Below are positions 7,406 to 16,163 of a DNA stretch of 47,355 nt, piece after piece (the stretch's first letter is position 1; each line of letters begins with the position of its first letter). This DNA comes from Leptospiraceae bacterium (GTDB lineage Bacteria > Spirochaetota > Leptospiria > Leptospirales > Leptonemataceae). The position numbers and the translations under genes were made by a program. The stretch is from positions 1-47,355 of the forward strand of contig PBEB01000009.1 of the NCBI GenBank assembly GCA_002717505.1. Direction: 5' to 3'. The notes under the pieces are model-generated. The model saw only the letters and a list, made by a program, of their open reading frames with translations. It was not told where the DNA came from and did not search any database.

Positions 7406-9400
7406 ATGTGTGGAATCGTAGGCGCTGTAGCGCTCAAACAACAGAGCATCGATGTTCGCTTTGCAAAGCCTATGGCGGATCGCATTGCCCATCGTGGACC
7501 GGACGATGCCGGCTATTTATTCTATCATACCGGTGCTCGCCACTCCAGAAACATTGCATTTTTTCAGAATTTCACCGACCGGCAATTCAGACACATTGCA
7601 GATCTGCTCCCTCCAATCGAAGGCCCCTCCGCTCAGGAAGAACTAAATTCCCACGACTATGATCTATTCCTGGGGCATCGAAGGCTTGCGATTCTGGATC
7701 CCAGCCCCGCCGGGCACCAGCCCATGAGCGATCTAACGCGAAGCATCTGGCTGGCCTATAACGGCGAAATCTACAACTTCAAGGATATACGCGCGGAGCT
7801 GGAGCGATTAGGGCATCGATTCCGAACCAATACCGATACTGAAGTAATCGTTTATGCATACATAGAATGGGGAATCGAATGTATTCACCGGTTCAATGGA
7901 ATGTTCGCCTTTGCCCTCTACGATAACTTCAGAAAGAAGTTATTTCTCGCTCGCGATCGCTACGGGATCAAGCCCCTTTACTACTTTCAGGCGCCGGATG
8001 GAAACCTCCTTTTTGCAAGTGAAACCAAGTCTATCCTGGACTACAAAGGCTATGAACATTCGATGGACTATGAGGCCATTCTGGAATACTTCACATTTCA
8101 GAATATTTTCACGGATCGCACATTTCATAAAGGTATCAAGCTTCTGGAGTCCGGCCATTATCTGGAGGTGGATCTGACCTCCGGGCGATTGAGCAAGACG
8201 CAATTCTGGGATTTTGACTTTACAGAACCGGAATCAGTCCGTGATGAGCGCGAGTATATAGAGGAGCTGGACCGGTTGTTTACGCAGGCTGTAGAGCGGC
8301 AGCTTGTAGCGGATGTGCCTGTGGGTAGCTACCTGAGCGGTGGAATGGACAGCGGATCGATCACAGCCATTGCGGCAAGGAAATTGCCCTACATAAACAC
8401 GTTCACTGTAGGCTTTGATCTCAGTAGTGCCAGCGGCATGGAGCTGGGATTCGACGAAAGGGCCAAGTCCGAGTACATGTCCTACAAGTTCCGGACGGAA
8501 CACTACGAAATGGTCATGAAGTCTGGCGATATGGAGCGATGTCTTCCTGATTTCGCTTATCACCTGGAGGAGCCCAGAGTAGGGCAAAGCTATCCGAACT
8601 ACTATGCCGCCAGGCTTGCTTCACGATTTGTGAAAGTCGTATTGTCCGGCGCTGGAGGCGATGAATTGTTTGGTGGCTATCCCTGGCGTTACTTCCGTGC
8701 GGTGAATAATCAGGATTTCGACGACTACATCACAAAGTACTACAAGTTCTGGAAAAGGCTAATTCCTAACGTGCTTCTGAACAAGGTGATGGCTCCGATT
8801 TCGGAGCATACGAAGGGAGTCTGGACCAAAGATATATTTGCATCCGTTTTCAAAGATCAGAGAGCCTTTAATACACCAGAAGAGTACATCGATCATTCGC
8901 TATACTTTGAAGCCAAAACTTTTCTGCATGGGCTTCTGGTAGTGGAAGACAAGCTTTCCATGGCGCACAGCCTGGAAACTCGCGTGCCATTCCTGGACAA
9001 TGATCTGGTGGATTTTGCGCAAAGGGTACCTGTGCGATTGAAGCTCGGCAATCTCGATAAAGTCACAAAGATGGATGAAAACGAGATCGGCAAACTGAAG
9101 AAGACGAACGATGGCAAAGAAATCCTGCGAAAGGCCATGAGTCGATACATCCCGGAAGATATTCATCGCGCGGTGAAGCAGGGATTCAGCTCCCCGGATC
9201 AGGCCTGGTTTAAAGGGGAAAGCATTGACTTTGTCCGCCGTAAGCTCCTGGATAGGAGTGCAAGTATCTATGCCTTTCTGGATTATTCGGAGACAGCGCC
9301 GATCATCAACGAGCATCTTGAGGGCAAGCAGAATCGGCGACTGTTCATATGGAGCCTGTTGAATTTTGAGGAGTGGTTGGCTGTATATGGGGCAGGTTAG
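7406..9400 (+). CDS. asnB: AsnB-type glutamine-dependent amidotransferase (first copy)
   Basis: This 664-residue protein begins MCGIVGAVA; Cys2 becomes the N-terminal nucleophile of the Ntn glutaminase domain, which fixes the start. HRGPDDAGY and YNGEIYNF are the glutamine-site motifs, and the ATP-pyrophosphatase loop SGGMDS is at 311-316. Compared with the second AsnB in this window it has an insertion of about 40 residues after the RGPDD motif. Such proteins in O-antigen loci (for example WbpS) are thought to amidate uronic acid carboxyls rather than make asparagine; the amino-uronic-acid genes upstream fit that. The end overlaps the next gene by 14 bases. Confidence 0.85.
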   Translation: MCGIVGAVALKQQSIDVRFAKPMADRIAHRGPDDAGYLFYHTGARHSRNIAFFQNFTDRQFRHIADLLPPIEGPSAQEELNSHDYDLFLGHRRLAILDPSPAGHQPMSDLTRSIWLAYNGEIYNFKDIRAELERLGHRFRTNTDTEVIVYAYIEWGIECIHRFNGMFAFALYDNFRKKLFLARDRYGIKPLYYFQAPDGNLLFASETKSILDYKGYEHSMDYEAILEYFTFQNIFTDRTFHKGIKLLESGHYLEVDLTSGRLSKTQFWDFDFTEPESVRDEREYIEELDRLFTQAVERQLVADVPVGSYLSGGMDSGSITAIAARKLPYINTFTVGFDLSSASGMELGFDERAKSEYMSYKFRTEHYEMVMKSGDMERCLPDFAYHLEEPRVGQSYPNYYAARLASRFVKVVLSGAGGDELFGGYPWRYFRAVNNQDFDDYITKYYKFWKRLIPNVLLNKVMAPISEHTKGVWTKDIFASVFKDQRAFNTPEEYIDHSLYFEAKTFLHGLLVVEDKLSMAHSLETRVPFLDNDLVDFAQRVPVRLKLGNLDKVTKMDENEIGKLKKTNDGKEILRKAMSRYIPEDIHRAVKQGFSSPDQAWFKGESIDFVRRKLLDRSASIYAFLDYSETAPIINEHLEGKQNRRLFIWSLLNFEEWLAVYGAG

Positions 9401-10178
9401 ATATGCTTTTCTGGGTGCTACGAGATATAGTGCGGAGCTACTGGAGTTTCTGATCGGACAAGGACTGCCGCCAGCACTGGTCTTCTTTATTCCAGAAGAG
9501 TTTCAGATATCTTATAGTGATAAGCCAGTAAAGAATAGCAATTACGCTGATATTCGGGCGATGGCGGAGCAAAACAGCATTCCGGCCTACGAAGTAAATT
9601 CGATTCCGGGGAAGAAGCTCGGAGACTACGCATCCATTATATCCGATGCGCAACTGGACCTTCTTCTTGTGCTTGGCTGGTACTATATGATTCCGGAAAA
9701 GGTCCGAGAGCTAACTTCGCATGGAGCCTGGGGCATTCATGCCTCGCTATTGCCCCGATATGCAGGCGGCGCTCCGCTCAACTGGGCCATTATTAATGGA
9801 GAGGAGGAAACAGGGATTACCCTGTTCCGCATGAAATCCGGGGTCGACGACGGTGACATTATCCGGCAAGTTTCTTTTCCAATTGGACCCAATGATTACA
9901 TTTCGGATGTATACGAAAAGGCCACGGCAGCTTCCAAAGAGGTGCTCAGGGCAGCGCTGACAAACATTGGTGATCTAACCTTCAGGCCCCAGAACCCGGA
10001 AGAAATCCAGGTCTATCCGCAAAGAAAGCCCGAAGATGGTGAGATCGATATGACCAAAAACTCCAAAGAGATTTTTGATTTCATACGCGCACAGGCGCCG
10101 CCATACCCCGGGGCCTTCTTTCGAACAGCGGACGGGAAGAAGATAGTGATTGAACGGGCGCGAGTAGAAAGTCAATAG
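9387..10178 (+). CDS. Formyltransferase-family protein, putative sugar N-formyltransferase
   Basis: The 263-residue protein belongs to the Fmt/PurN fold that uses 10-formyl-tetrahydrofolate. The core is HASLLPRYAGGAPLNWAIIN (118-137) and SGVDDGDII (151-159), with His118 and Asp154/157 as likely catalytic residues. The usual Asn of the N-x-H motif is Gly116 here (GIH), an atypical site. In O-antigen loci such enzymes formylate 3- or 4-amino sugars, and an aminotransferase lies two genes upstream. I chose the ATG at 9387 (GAGGAGTGG about 10 bases upstream) over a TTG at 9366; it overlaps asnB by 14 bases, implying coupling. Confidence 0.72.
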   Translation: MGQVRYAFLGATRYSAELLEFLIGQGLPPALVFFIPEEFQISYSDKPVKNSNYADIRAMAEQNSIPAYEVNSIPGKKLGDYASIISDAQLDLLLVLGWYYMIPEKVRELTSHGAWGIHASLLPRYAGGAPLNWAIINGEEETGITLFRMKSGVDDGDIIRQVSFPIGPNDYISDVYEKATAASKEVLRAALTNIGDLTFRPQNPEEIQVYPQRKPEDGEIDMTKNSKEIFDFIRAQAPPYPGAFFRTADGKKIVIERARVESQ

Positions 10179-10232
10179 TCGTCTCTCAGGCGTAACGCGG
10201 GACTCAGAAACACCAGAAAACGGAGCTATGCA

Positions 10233-11135
10233 ATGACAGGAGAACACTCGAAGAATCAAACTCAAACCAGGGACACCTTCGGCTTTAAGTGGGCCAAGAG
10301 GGATACCTATGAGTCACCGGCGGTATTGGCCGAATGGAAGCGATGGCTTCTTGAAAAGTACCTGGATAATGAGCCAGCGAACCTGGAAAAGATTCTGATT
10401 CGAAAGCCAAGTAGAATACTGGATGCAGGGTGCGGTAGTGCAGTTTCCGGTACATTGTTTTTTGGAGATTCATTGAATGACCATGAATATGTGGGTGTTG
10501 ATATATCCGACGCTGTGAATGTTGCAAGGGACCGTTTTACCGAAATGGGTCTTCCAGGAACGTTTGTACAAAGTGACCTGAAGACCATTCCTGAAGAGCT
10601 TGGCAAATTTGATGTTATCTTTTCAGAAGGAGTTTTGCATCATACGGACTCGGTAAAGGATGCCATCGCGGCTCTGGCGCCGCGCTTGACTCCAGAAGGA
10701 TACTTTCTCTTTTACGTATACTCCAAAAAGGCGCCCATCAGGGAATTCACAGATGACTATGTCCGTGAAGCGATTTCAGATATGTCCGACGATGAGGCAT
10801 GGGAGGCGCTGAAGCCATTGACCCGGCTCGGTAAGGTCCTGGGAGATCTTGATGTGGAGTTTGAGGTGCCCGACGATATACCCATACTCGGAATAGAAAA
10901 GGGAACTTATAATCTGCAGCGATTCTTCTTTTACAAGATATGCAAAGCATTTTACCGACCAGAGTATTCTGAGGACGAAATGAACCACATCAATTTCGAT
11001 TGGTTCCGCCCTCATAATTGCTATCGGCACACCCCAGAAGAAATAGGGGACTTCTGTGCAGCGGCAGGGTTGCAAGTCGAACGAATGCATGTTGGAGAAT
11101 CCGGGATAGCCGTGATTGCCCGGCCAGGCAGGTAG
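10233..11135 (+). CDS. Class I SAM-dependent methyltransferase
   Basis: A 300-residue Rossmann-like methyltransferase. Motif I is ILDAGCGSAVSG (about residues 65-76), the acidic end of beta-2 is VGVDIS, motif IV is FDVIFSEGVLHH and the post-IV strand is GYFLFYVYS. The GVLHHT stretch is common in UbiE/Methyltransf_11 enzymes. The substrate is unknown; the setting between the formyltransferase-like gene and wbpG suggests glycan O- or N-methylation. GGAG lies 9 bases before the ATG. The next gene starts 3 bases after the stop. Confidence 0.8.
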   Translation: MTGEHSKNQTQTRDTFGFKWAKRDTYESPAVLAEWKRWLLEKYLDNEPANLEKILIRKPSRILDAGCGSAVSGTLFFGDSLNDHEYVGVDISDAVNVARDRFTEMGLPGTFVQSDLKTIPEELGKFDVIFSEGVLHHTDSVKDAIAALAPRLTPEGYFLFYVYSKKAPIREFTDDYVREAISDMSDDEAWEALKPLTRLGKVLGDLDVEFEVPDDIPILGIEKGTYNLQRFFFYKICKAFYRPEYSEDEMNHINFDWFRPHNCYRHTPEEIGDFCAAAGLQVERMHVGESGIAVIARPGR

Positions 11136-11138
11136 AAA

Positions 11139-12338
11139 ATGACCGATACGGCCCAGAAGTCATGGATCGAAGGTTCCCGGGCCCTGGCTCCCGGCGGCCC
11201 AGTCCAGGTTTGCACTCGATGTATCTACGATGAGCGGTTGTCTGCCATCCGATTTGATGGGGATGGCGTTTGCAACTACTGCCATCAGGTGGACGGTCTT
11301 ATTGAGCAGTACGGAACCGGACGACCAGAGGGTGTAGCAGAATTAGAACGCATTTTTGAAAGAATCAAAGCAGAGGGAAGGGGAAAGAAATACGATTGTA
11401 TCATCGGCGTAAGTGGAGGGACGGACTCTTCGTATCTCATTCACTACGCCTGCCAGAAGGGATTAAGGCCCCTGGCAGTACACTATGATAACACATGGAA
11501 CTCTGCAATTGCTACTGAGAATATTCGGAAAGTCTTATCCGCCCTCAATGTGGATCTGTACACTCATGTCGTCGACAACAAGGAGTCCGACGATATCTTT
11601 CGAGCTTTCTTCTACGCCGGAGTGGCGGAAATTGAGGCTCCCACCGACCTGGCGCTTGCTGAAGTCGCATACCGGGCAGCAAAGAAATTTGGAGTGCGAT
11701 ACATATTGGAAGGCCATTCATTTGTTACGGAAGGGATTTCTCCTATTGGAAAGAACTATTTTGATGGGAAGTACATCCAGTCAATTCATAGGCAATATGG
11801 GCGAAGGCCTATGCGAACGTATCCGCTAATGACGTTCTTCCGGTTTCTTTACTGGAGCCTCTTCGCACGGATTCGTAAGATCCGACCCTTCTGGTACATG
11901 GAGTACTCAAAGGAAGAAGCACGTACCCTTCTGGAACGTGAATACGGCTGGCAGTATTATGGCGGACACCATTTAGAGAATCGAATGACGGCTTTCTTTC
12001 ACGGTGTCTATGCACCAGAGAAGTTCAATGCTGATTGGCGCAATAATACGCTTTCAGCGCTGGCTCGGAACGGCCAGATGAGTCGTGAAGAGGCCTGGGC
12101 TCGCTATTGCGAGCCGCCCGAAGTTGAGCGAGACCTGATTGCCTACTTCAAGAAACGGCTGGAAATATCGGATGCAGAGTATCTACGAATTATGCGCGCT
12201 GCCCCGCGTAGCTGGTGGGAATTTCCAACCTACAAGAAGCGGTTCGAAAGGCTGAGGCCATTGTTCAAAGTGCTTTCGGATCAGAATCTGGTGCCCCGAA
12301 GCTTCTATCTCAAGTATTGCTTTCCGGAGTCCAGGTAG
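11139..12338 (+). CDS. wbpG: N-acetyl sugar amidotransferase, WbpG family
   Basis: This 399-residue protein has a likely metal-binding knuckle, CTRC at 25-28 and CNYC at 45-48, then the PP-loop ATP-pyrophosphatase signature VSGGTDSS at 91-98. WbpG of Pseudomonas aeruginosa O5 works with dedicated HisH and HisF proteins to turn an acetamido group of a 2,3-diacetamido uronic acid into an acetamidino group; hisH and hisF follow at once in the same order. The WbpA/B/D/E genes at the start of the window would make the substrate. It starts 3 bases after the methyltransferase stop and ends 1 base before hisH. Confidence 0.9.
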   Translation: MTDTAQKSWIEGSRALAPGGPVQVCTRCIYDERLSAIRFDGDGVCNYCHQVDGLIEQYGTGRPEGVAELERIFERIKAEGRGKKYDCIIGVSGGTDSSYLIHYACQKGLRPLAVHYDNTWNSAIATENIRKVLSALNVDLYTHVVDNKESDDIFRAFFYAGVAEIEAPTDLALAEVAYRAAKKFGVRYILEGHSFVTEGISPIGKNYFDGKYIQSIHRQYGRRPMRTYPLMTFFRFLYWSLFARIRKIRPFWYMEYSKEEARTLLEREYGWQYYGGHHLENRMTAFFHGVYAPEKFNADWRNNTLSALARNGQMSREEAWARYCEPPEVERDLIAYFKKRLEISDAEYLRIMRAAPRSWWEFPTYKKRFERLRPLFKVLSDQNLVPRSFYLKYCFPESR

Positions 12339-12339
12339 A

Positions 12340-12942
12340 TTGGTCACTATTATTGACTATGGAATGGGGAATCTGGGCTCCGTTTTAAACATGTTCAAGC
12401 GAATTGGGATCCCTGCTACTGTGACCGGTGAACCGTCAGCGATTCTGGAAGCAAGCAAGCTTCTGCTGCCGGGAGTGGGTTCATTTGATCGAGCGAAAAC
12501 AGAACTGGAGTCCCGTGGCCTGGTGGCGCCTCTTCGGTCCCGGGTTAAAGATGGAGTACCTTTGCTGGGAATCTGTTTGGGCATGCAGTTGTTGACCGAC
12601 GGTAGCGAAGAGGGCCGGCAACCCGGGCTGGGGTTTATCAAAGGCTATGCGCATCGCTTTCCGGGCAGTATTCAGTTCAAAGTTCCTCATATGGGATGGA
12701 ATGCAGTTTATCCATCTTCACCCTCTGCTCTTACCGTAGGGCTTCCGCAGGAATCTCGATTCTATTTTGTACACTCATACTATGTGACGACGGCTGATCC
12801 TTCGCACTCTATACTGAAGGCCCAGCATGGATTGGAATTCGATGCTGCCATCCAGGGTGGCAACGTTTTCGGAGCACAATTCCACCCTGAAAAAAGTCAT
12901 AAGTTCGGAATGCATTTACTAAGGAACTTCGGAGAGTTGTGA
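12340..12942 (+). CDS. hisH: HisH-like glutaminase subunit for WbpG
   Basis: A 200-residue class I glutamine amidotransferase. The nucleophile is Cys79 in LGICLGMQ, and His182 and Glu184 lie in QFHPEKSH, so the triad is intact. It would hydrolyse glutamine and send ammonia through its HisF partner. No other histidine genes are present, and it lies between wbpG and hisF, so the role is sugar amidination rather than histidine synthesis. The start is TTG at 12340, one base after the wbpG stop, with GGAG about 12 bases upstream; the conserved IIDYGMGNLGS begins at residue 4, leaving no alternative. Confidence 0.9.
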   Translation: MVTIIDYGMGNLGSVLNMFKRIGIPATVTGEPSAILEASKLLLPGVGSFDRAKTELESRGLVAPLRSRVKDGVPLLGICLGMQLLTDGSEEGRQPGLGFIKGYAHRFPGSIQFKVPHMGWNAVYPSSPSALTVGLPQESRFYFVHSYYVTTADPSHSILKAQHGLEFDAAIQGGNVFGAQFHPEKSHKFGMHLLRNFGEL

Positions 12943-13704
12943 TTGCTGCGGGTTAGGCTGATACCAGTGCTGCTTCTCAGAAACGAGAGTCTGGTGAAGA
13001 CTGTGAAGTTTGAGAAGTTTCGATATATCGGAGATCCATGCAACACTGTTCGAATCTTCAATGAGCTTGAAGTAGATGAGCTGCTATTTCTGGACATTGC
13101 TGCCAGTAGAGACCATCGGCTCCCCAACCTCCGGGTATTAAGGGATATCGCAAATGAATGTTTTATGCCGCTGGGCTATGGTGGTGGCATCACCACCGTG
13201 GAGCAGGCGCGTTCAATTTTTGAGATCGGATTTGAGAAGGTATCGGTGAATACGGCAGCCTTGCGGGATCCTTCTGTTGTAAGCGCGCTGGCGGAAGAAT
13301 TCGGCAGTCAAGCCATCATTGGTTCAATAGATGTCAGGAAGAGTATTCTGGGTAAACCCTGCGTTTACTCGGCTACCGTCCGACATAAGCCGTTCAAGGA
13401 TCCTGTAGAATGGGCTAGGAAACTGGAGGAACTCGGGGTCGGGGAAATACTGCTTACCTCCGTGGACAGAGAGGGTAGCTGGTCAGGATTTGATCTGGAG
13501 TTGGTCCGGAGGGTTTCGGAATCGGTGAATGTGCCAGTGATCGCCCATGGTGGAGCCGGCCATCCCCAGCATATTGAGGCTGTAGTGAAAGATTCCGGAG
13601 CGTCTGCGGTTGCCATGGGGAGTATGCTTGTGTTTCAGAAAAAGGATATGGGCGTACTGGTAAATTTTCCGGACAAGGAGCAGTTGGAGAGGTCGTTGAA
13701 TTGA
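12943..13704 (+). CDS. hisF: HisF-like ammonia-channel subunit lacking catalytic Asp11
   Basis: This 253-residue beta/alpha-barrel protein aligns with imidazole glycerol phosphate synthase HisF through FLDIAAS, the GYGGGI phosphate loop and HGGAGHP. Of the two acid/base aspartates known in HisF, Asp130 is kept at exactly that position (GSID130), but position 11 is Leu in LIPVLLLRNE, where histidine-pathway enzymes have Asp. The cyclase reaction is therefore probably lost, leaving a conduit that passes ammonia from HisH to WbpG. TTG start directly after the hisH stop, with GGAGAG upstream. It overlaps the following gene by one base. Confidence 0.9.
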   Translation: MLRVRLIPVLLLRNESLVKTVKFEKFRYIGDPCNTVRIFNELEVDELLFLDIAASRDHRLPNLRVLRDIANECFMPLGYGGGITTVEQARSIFEIGFEKVSVNTAALRDPSVVSALAEEFGSQAIIGSIDVRKSILGKPCVYSATVRHKPFKDPVEWARKLEELGVGEILLTSVDREGSWSGFDLELVRRVSESVNVPVIAHGGAGHPQHIEAVVKDSGASAVAMGSMLVFQKKDMGVLVNFPDKEQLERSLN

Positions 13705-14414
13705 TGGAGAACTTTCGGTTTACTTTTGAAAACCTGAAAACCCAGTTCAGGGCAGCCCTTGAAGTGGGTTACACGGTGATTACCTGTAGAGATTTTGCTT
13801 CAACCGGGAAACTCCCGGAGCGAACGCTGGTTAATCGAGTAGATATCGACTACTCCGTCCGCAAGGCCTGGCGTCTTTTGGAGATTTTCGATGACATCGG
13901 AGTCAAGGCATCATTCTTTGTTCGACTTCACGCCCCGGAATATAATCCCTTCTCTTTCGAGAATTATCGAATACTGAAAGCTATCAGGGACAGTGGTCAT
14001 GAAATCGGGTATCATTCAGAGATTGTAGATCAAGCGGCGATCTGGCAGGAGAGTCCGAAGGATTGCCTTCTTCGGGATATAGAAGTACTCCGCACCATGC
14101 TTGATACAAAAATCGATGGCGTAGCCAGTCATGGTGGAATGACGGGGTTGAACAATCTGGATTTCTGGCAAAATCACAATCCCTCGGAGTTTGGATTGAT
14201 GTATGAAGCCTACGATGATAGCCCCCAATTCAATCTGTTTAATCGCTCATTCTATATCAGTGACTCTGAGTGGACACGGTGGAAATGTTACCACAACGGT
14301 GTTTTGCAGGAAGGCGACCGACGCAGTCCGGCCGAGCACTTCAAAGCGCATCATCCCCTGGTATATATGTTAATCCATTCTGACACTTATTTTGAAAGGC
14401 ACTTCTACGAATGA
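13704..14414 (+). CDS. NodB-type polysaccharide deacetylase homologue
   Basis: This 236-residue protein has LVNRVDIDYS (about residues 41-50), matching the first NodB motif with its metal/base aspartates, and SGHEIGYHSE, matching the second His-x3-His/Ser motif. SFFVRLHAPEYNPF lies between them as in NodB folds. Family members remove N- or O-acetyl groups from glycans; some members in LPS loci have no proven role. No signal peptide is visible, so it is probably cytoplasmic and may act on a nucleotide sugar or lipid-linked intermediate. The ATG overlaps the hisF stop, and its own end overlaps the sulfotransferase gene by 4 bases. Confidence 0.62.
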   Translation: MENFRFTFENLKTQFRAALEVGYTVITCRDFASTGKLPERTLVNRVDIDYSVRKAWRLLEIFDDIGVKASFFVRLHAPEYNPFSFENYRILKAIRDSGHEIGYHSEIVDQAAIWQESPKDCLLRDIEVLRTMLDTKIDGVASHGGMTGLNNLDFWQNHNPSEFGLMYEAYDDSPQFNLFNRSFYISDSEWTRWKCYHNGVLQEGDRRSPAEHFKAHHPLVYMLIHSDTYFERHFYE

Positions 14415-15364
14415 ATGAGACTGATTTTCTCCAACGATTCACCGATGGCCTCAATCCTCTGGAATTTGAACTGGAGCATGATGGTGATGAACGGTTTTGC
14501 AATGTATTCTTGTTGGGACTCCCGCGATCCGGCACCACTCTTCTGACGCAGGTGATACATGGTAATACGAATTGCCGGTGTACAAATAATTTCATGGCGC
14601 GTTTCTGGAAAGCCCCTCTGGTTGGCGCCTATCTTTCTCACCTAACCGTACCGGAGCCTGCAACACCATCTTATGCTTCGAACTTTGGCCAGACGTCGGC
14701 TCTCGGAGAGCCTCACGAGTTCTCCTGGTTCTGGCAGGACCTTCTGGAATTGCATACCCACCCGCAAGACGAAGAAGCAGTACAAAAAAGAAAACTCGAT
14801 CGAAGCAGAATCAGAAGAAAAGTTCTGGGGTTTAACGAAGTGCTTCGGGCTCCATTGGTGTTCAAACCACTGGAATTGGTCGGCTTTAATATTGAGCAAT
14901 TCGCCGGATTTTTTGACCGGTCTGTGTTTGTCTTTATTGATCGAAGCGCTATGGATATGGCGTTCTCTATTTACAAGGCAAAGAAAAAGAATGAAGTTCT
15001 ACCAAACGATTGGTGGGGCTCAAGGCCACCGGAAGACTTCGTCCGAGGTCTTGAAGGTACTTCGCTTGAAAACCGAGTAGCTGGACAGATGCATTATTTT
15101 CGGGAGCTCTACAAAAATAAGCTCCCTCAGCTTCCACAGGATAAACTGGTAATGACCTCCTATGAGGAGCTATGCGAAGCCCCGACCTCCGTCCTGGAGA
15201 GGATCGCAGCAAAAAGTGGGAGCGGTCACGGAGCAGTGAAGGTAACCAACAATCCAGCGCCATTTGCACGCGGTGCCGCCATTGATGTAAAAGATCACCC
15301 GGCCCTGTTCGCAGCCCTGCAAGATTGGGGCGTTTCGGATCGGTTCGGTATTTCGGAAGTCTAA
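14411..15364 (+). CDS. PAPS-dependent sulfotransferase
   Basis: A 317-residue protein with the 5'-phosphosulfate loop LGLPRSGTTLL at 35-45 and a second segment FIDRSAMDMAFSIY at 175-188, where Arg178 and Ser186 match the 3'-phosphate-binding pair. It probably moves a sulfo group from PAPS to a sugar hydroxyl or to an amine; the deacetylase homologue just upstream makes N-sulfation conceivable. Sulfate permease, cysD and cysNC genes that would make PAPS begin about 2.4 kb downstream on the same strand. No signal peptide or clear membrane segment is seen. Overlaps the upstream gene by 4 bases. Confidence 0.82.
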   Translation: MNETDFLQRFTDGLNPLEFELEHDGDERFCNVFLLGLPRSGTTLLTQVIHGNTNCRCTNNFMARFWKAPLVGAYLSHLTVPEPATPSYASNFGQTSALGEPHEFSWFWQDLLELHTHPQDEEAVQKRKLDRSRIRRKVLGFNEVLRAPLVFKPLELVGFNIEQFAGFFDRSVFVFIDRSAMDMAFSIYKAKKKNEVLPNDWWGSRPPEDFVRGLEGTSLENRVAGQMHYFRELYKNKLPQLPQDKLVMTSYEELCEAPTSVLERIAAKSGSGHGAVKVTNNPAPFARGAAIDVKDHPALFAALQDWGVSDRFGISEV

Positions 15365-15384
15365 TAGGCCATCATTCACGCGTC

Positions 15385-16152
15385 ATGAACAAGAATGGGA
15401 AAAGAACCATAGCCATTCATCAACCCGACTTCTTTCCGTGGCTGGGCTTCTTTGATAAGATGGCGCAGGCAGATTGCTACATCGTGTTCGACCATGTCCA
15501 GGCCCCTCAGGGAAAAAGCTGGCTCACCCGCAATCGGATTCGGCTGGGGAATGAGGCCCGGTGGTTCACTTTGCCTGTAAAGCGCTCGGGCAAAACGCGT
15601 ATTGCAGATCTTTCAATAAGCAGCGACCATACACTACTCCGTAAGCATCTGGGTACTTTACGTCAGGCCTATCAGAAGGCTCCATTCTTTGAAGAAATCT
15701 ATGCTTTCGTGCAGTCTCTCTATGCAAGTATTCCAGAGAAAGTTGCTGATTTCAACTTCAATGCTATCAAGAGAATCTCGGAAGCACTTGGTCTGAAACC
15801 GGAGTTCGTATTCAGCTCCAATATGGAGCAAGAGGGGGTAGTCTTACAAGGCCTCGGGGGCAATGAGCTTGTACTTGAATTGTGCAGGCAAGTTGGAGCG
15901 GAACGGTACATCTCGGGAACGGGTTGCCTGGATTTCATCGAGCCGTGGACGTTTGCGGCGGAGGGTATTGAATTCTGGTTTCAGGACTTCAAGCACCCGA
16001 AATATAAACAGGTGACATCAGAGGAGTTTATTTCGCATCTCTCAATTCTTGACGTGCTTTTCAACGTGGGCTTCTCGGGTGCGGCGCAGCTAATCAGCCA
16101 GCACGACCTTATCGAACCAGAGCGATTACTAAAACCGCCGGAAAGCCGATAG
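15385..16152 (+). CDS. WbqC-family protein
   Basis: The 255-residue protein opens with IAIHQPDFFPWLGFFDKMAQ (residues 8-27), the hallmark of the WbqC-like family found in many O-antigen and capsule loci; their biochemical role is not established to my knowledge. ISGTGCLDF and the W-F-x-D-F-x-H-P-x-Y segment (FWFQDFKHPKY) are also family-typical. I chose the ATG at 15385 since the conserved start follows closely; an upstream in-frame start at 15325 would overlap the sulfotransferase. It lies 20 bases after the sulfotransferase. Confidence 0.82.
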   Translation: MNKNGKRTIAIHQPDFFPWLGFFDKMAQADCYIVFDHVQAPQGKSWLTRNRIRLGNEARWFTLPVKRSGKTRIADLSISSDHTLLRKHLGTLRQAYQKAPFFEEIYAFVQSLYASIPEKVADFNFNAIKRISEALGLKPEFVFSSNMEQEGVVLQGLGGNELVLELCRQVGAERYISGTGCLDFIEPWTFAAEGIEFWFQDFKHPKYKQVTSEEFISHLSILDVLFNVGFSGAAQLISQHDLIEPERLLKPPESR

Positions 16153-16163
16153 CTCTCCTATAT

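Noticed and set aside
12340-13704. hisH-hisF as part of a histidine biosynthesis operon
   Set aside because: No other his genes are present, wbpG directly precedes them, and HisF lacks Asp11.
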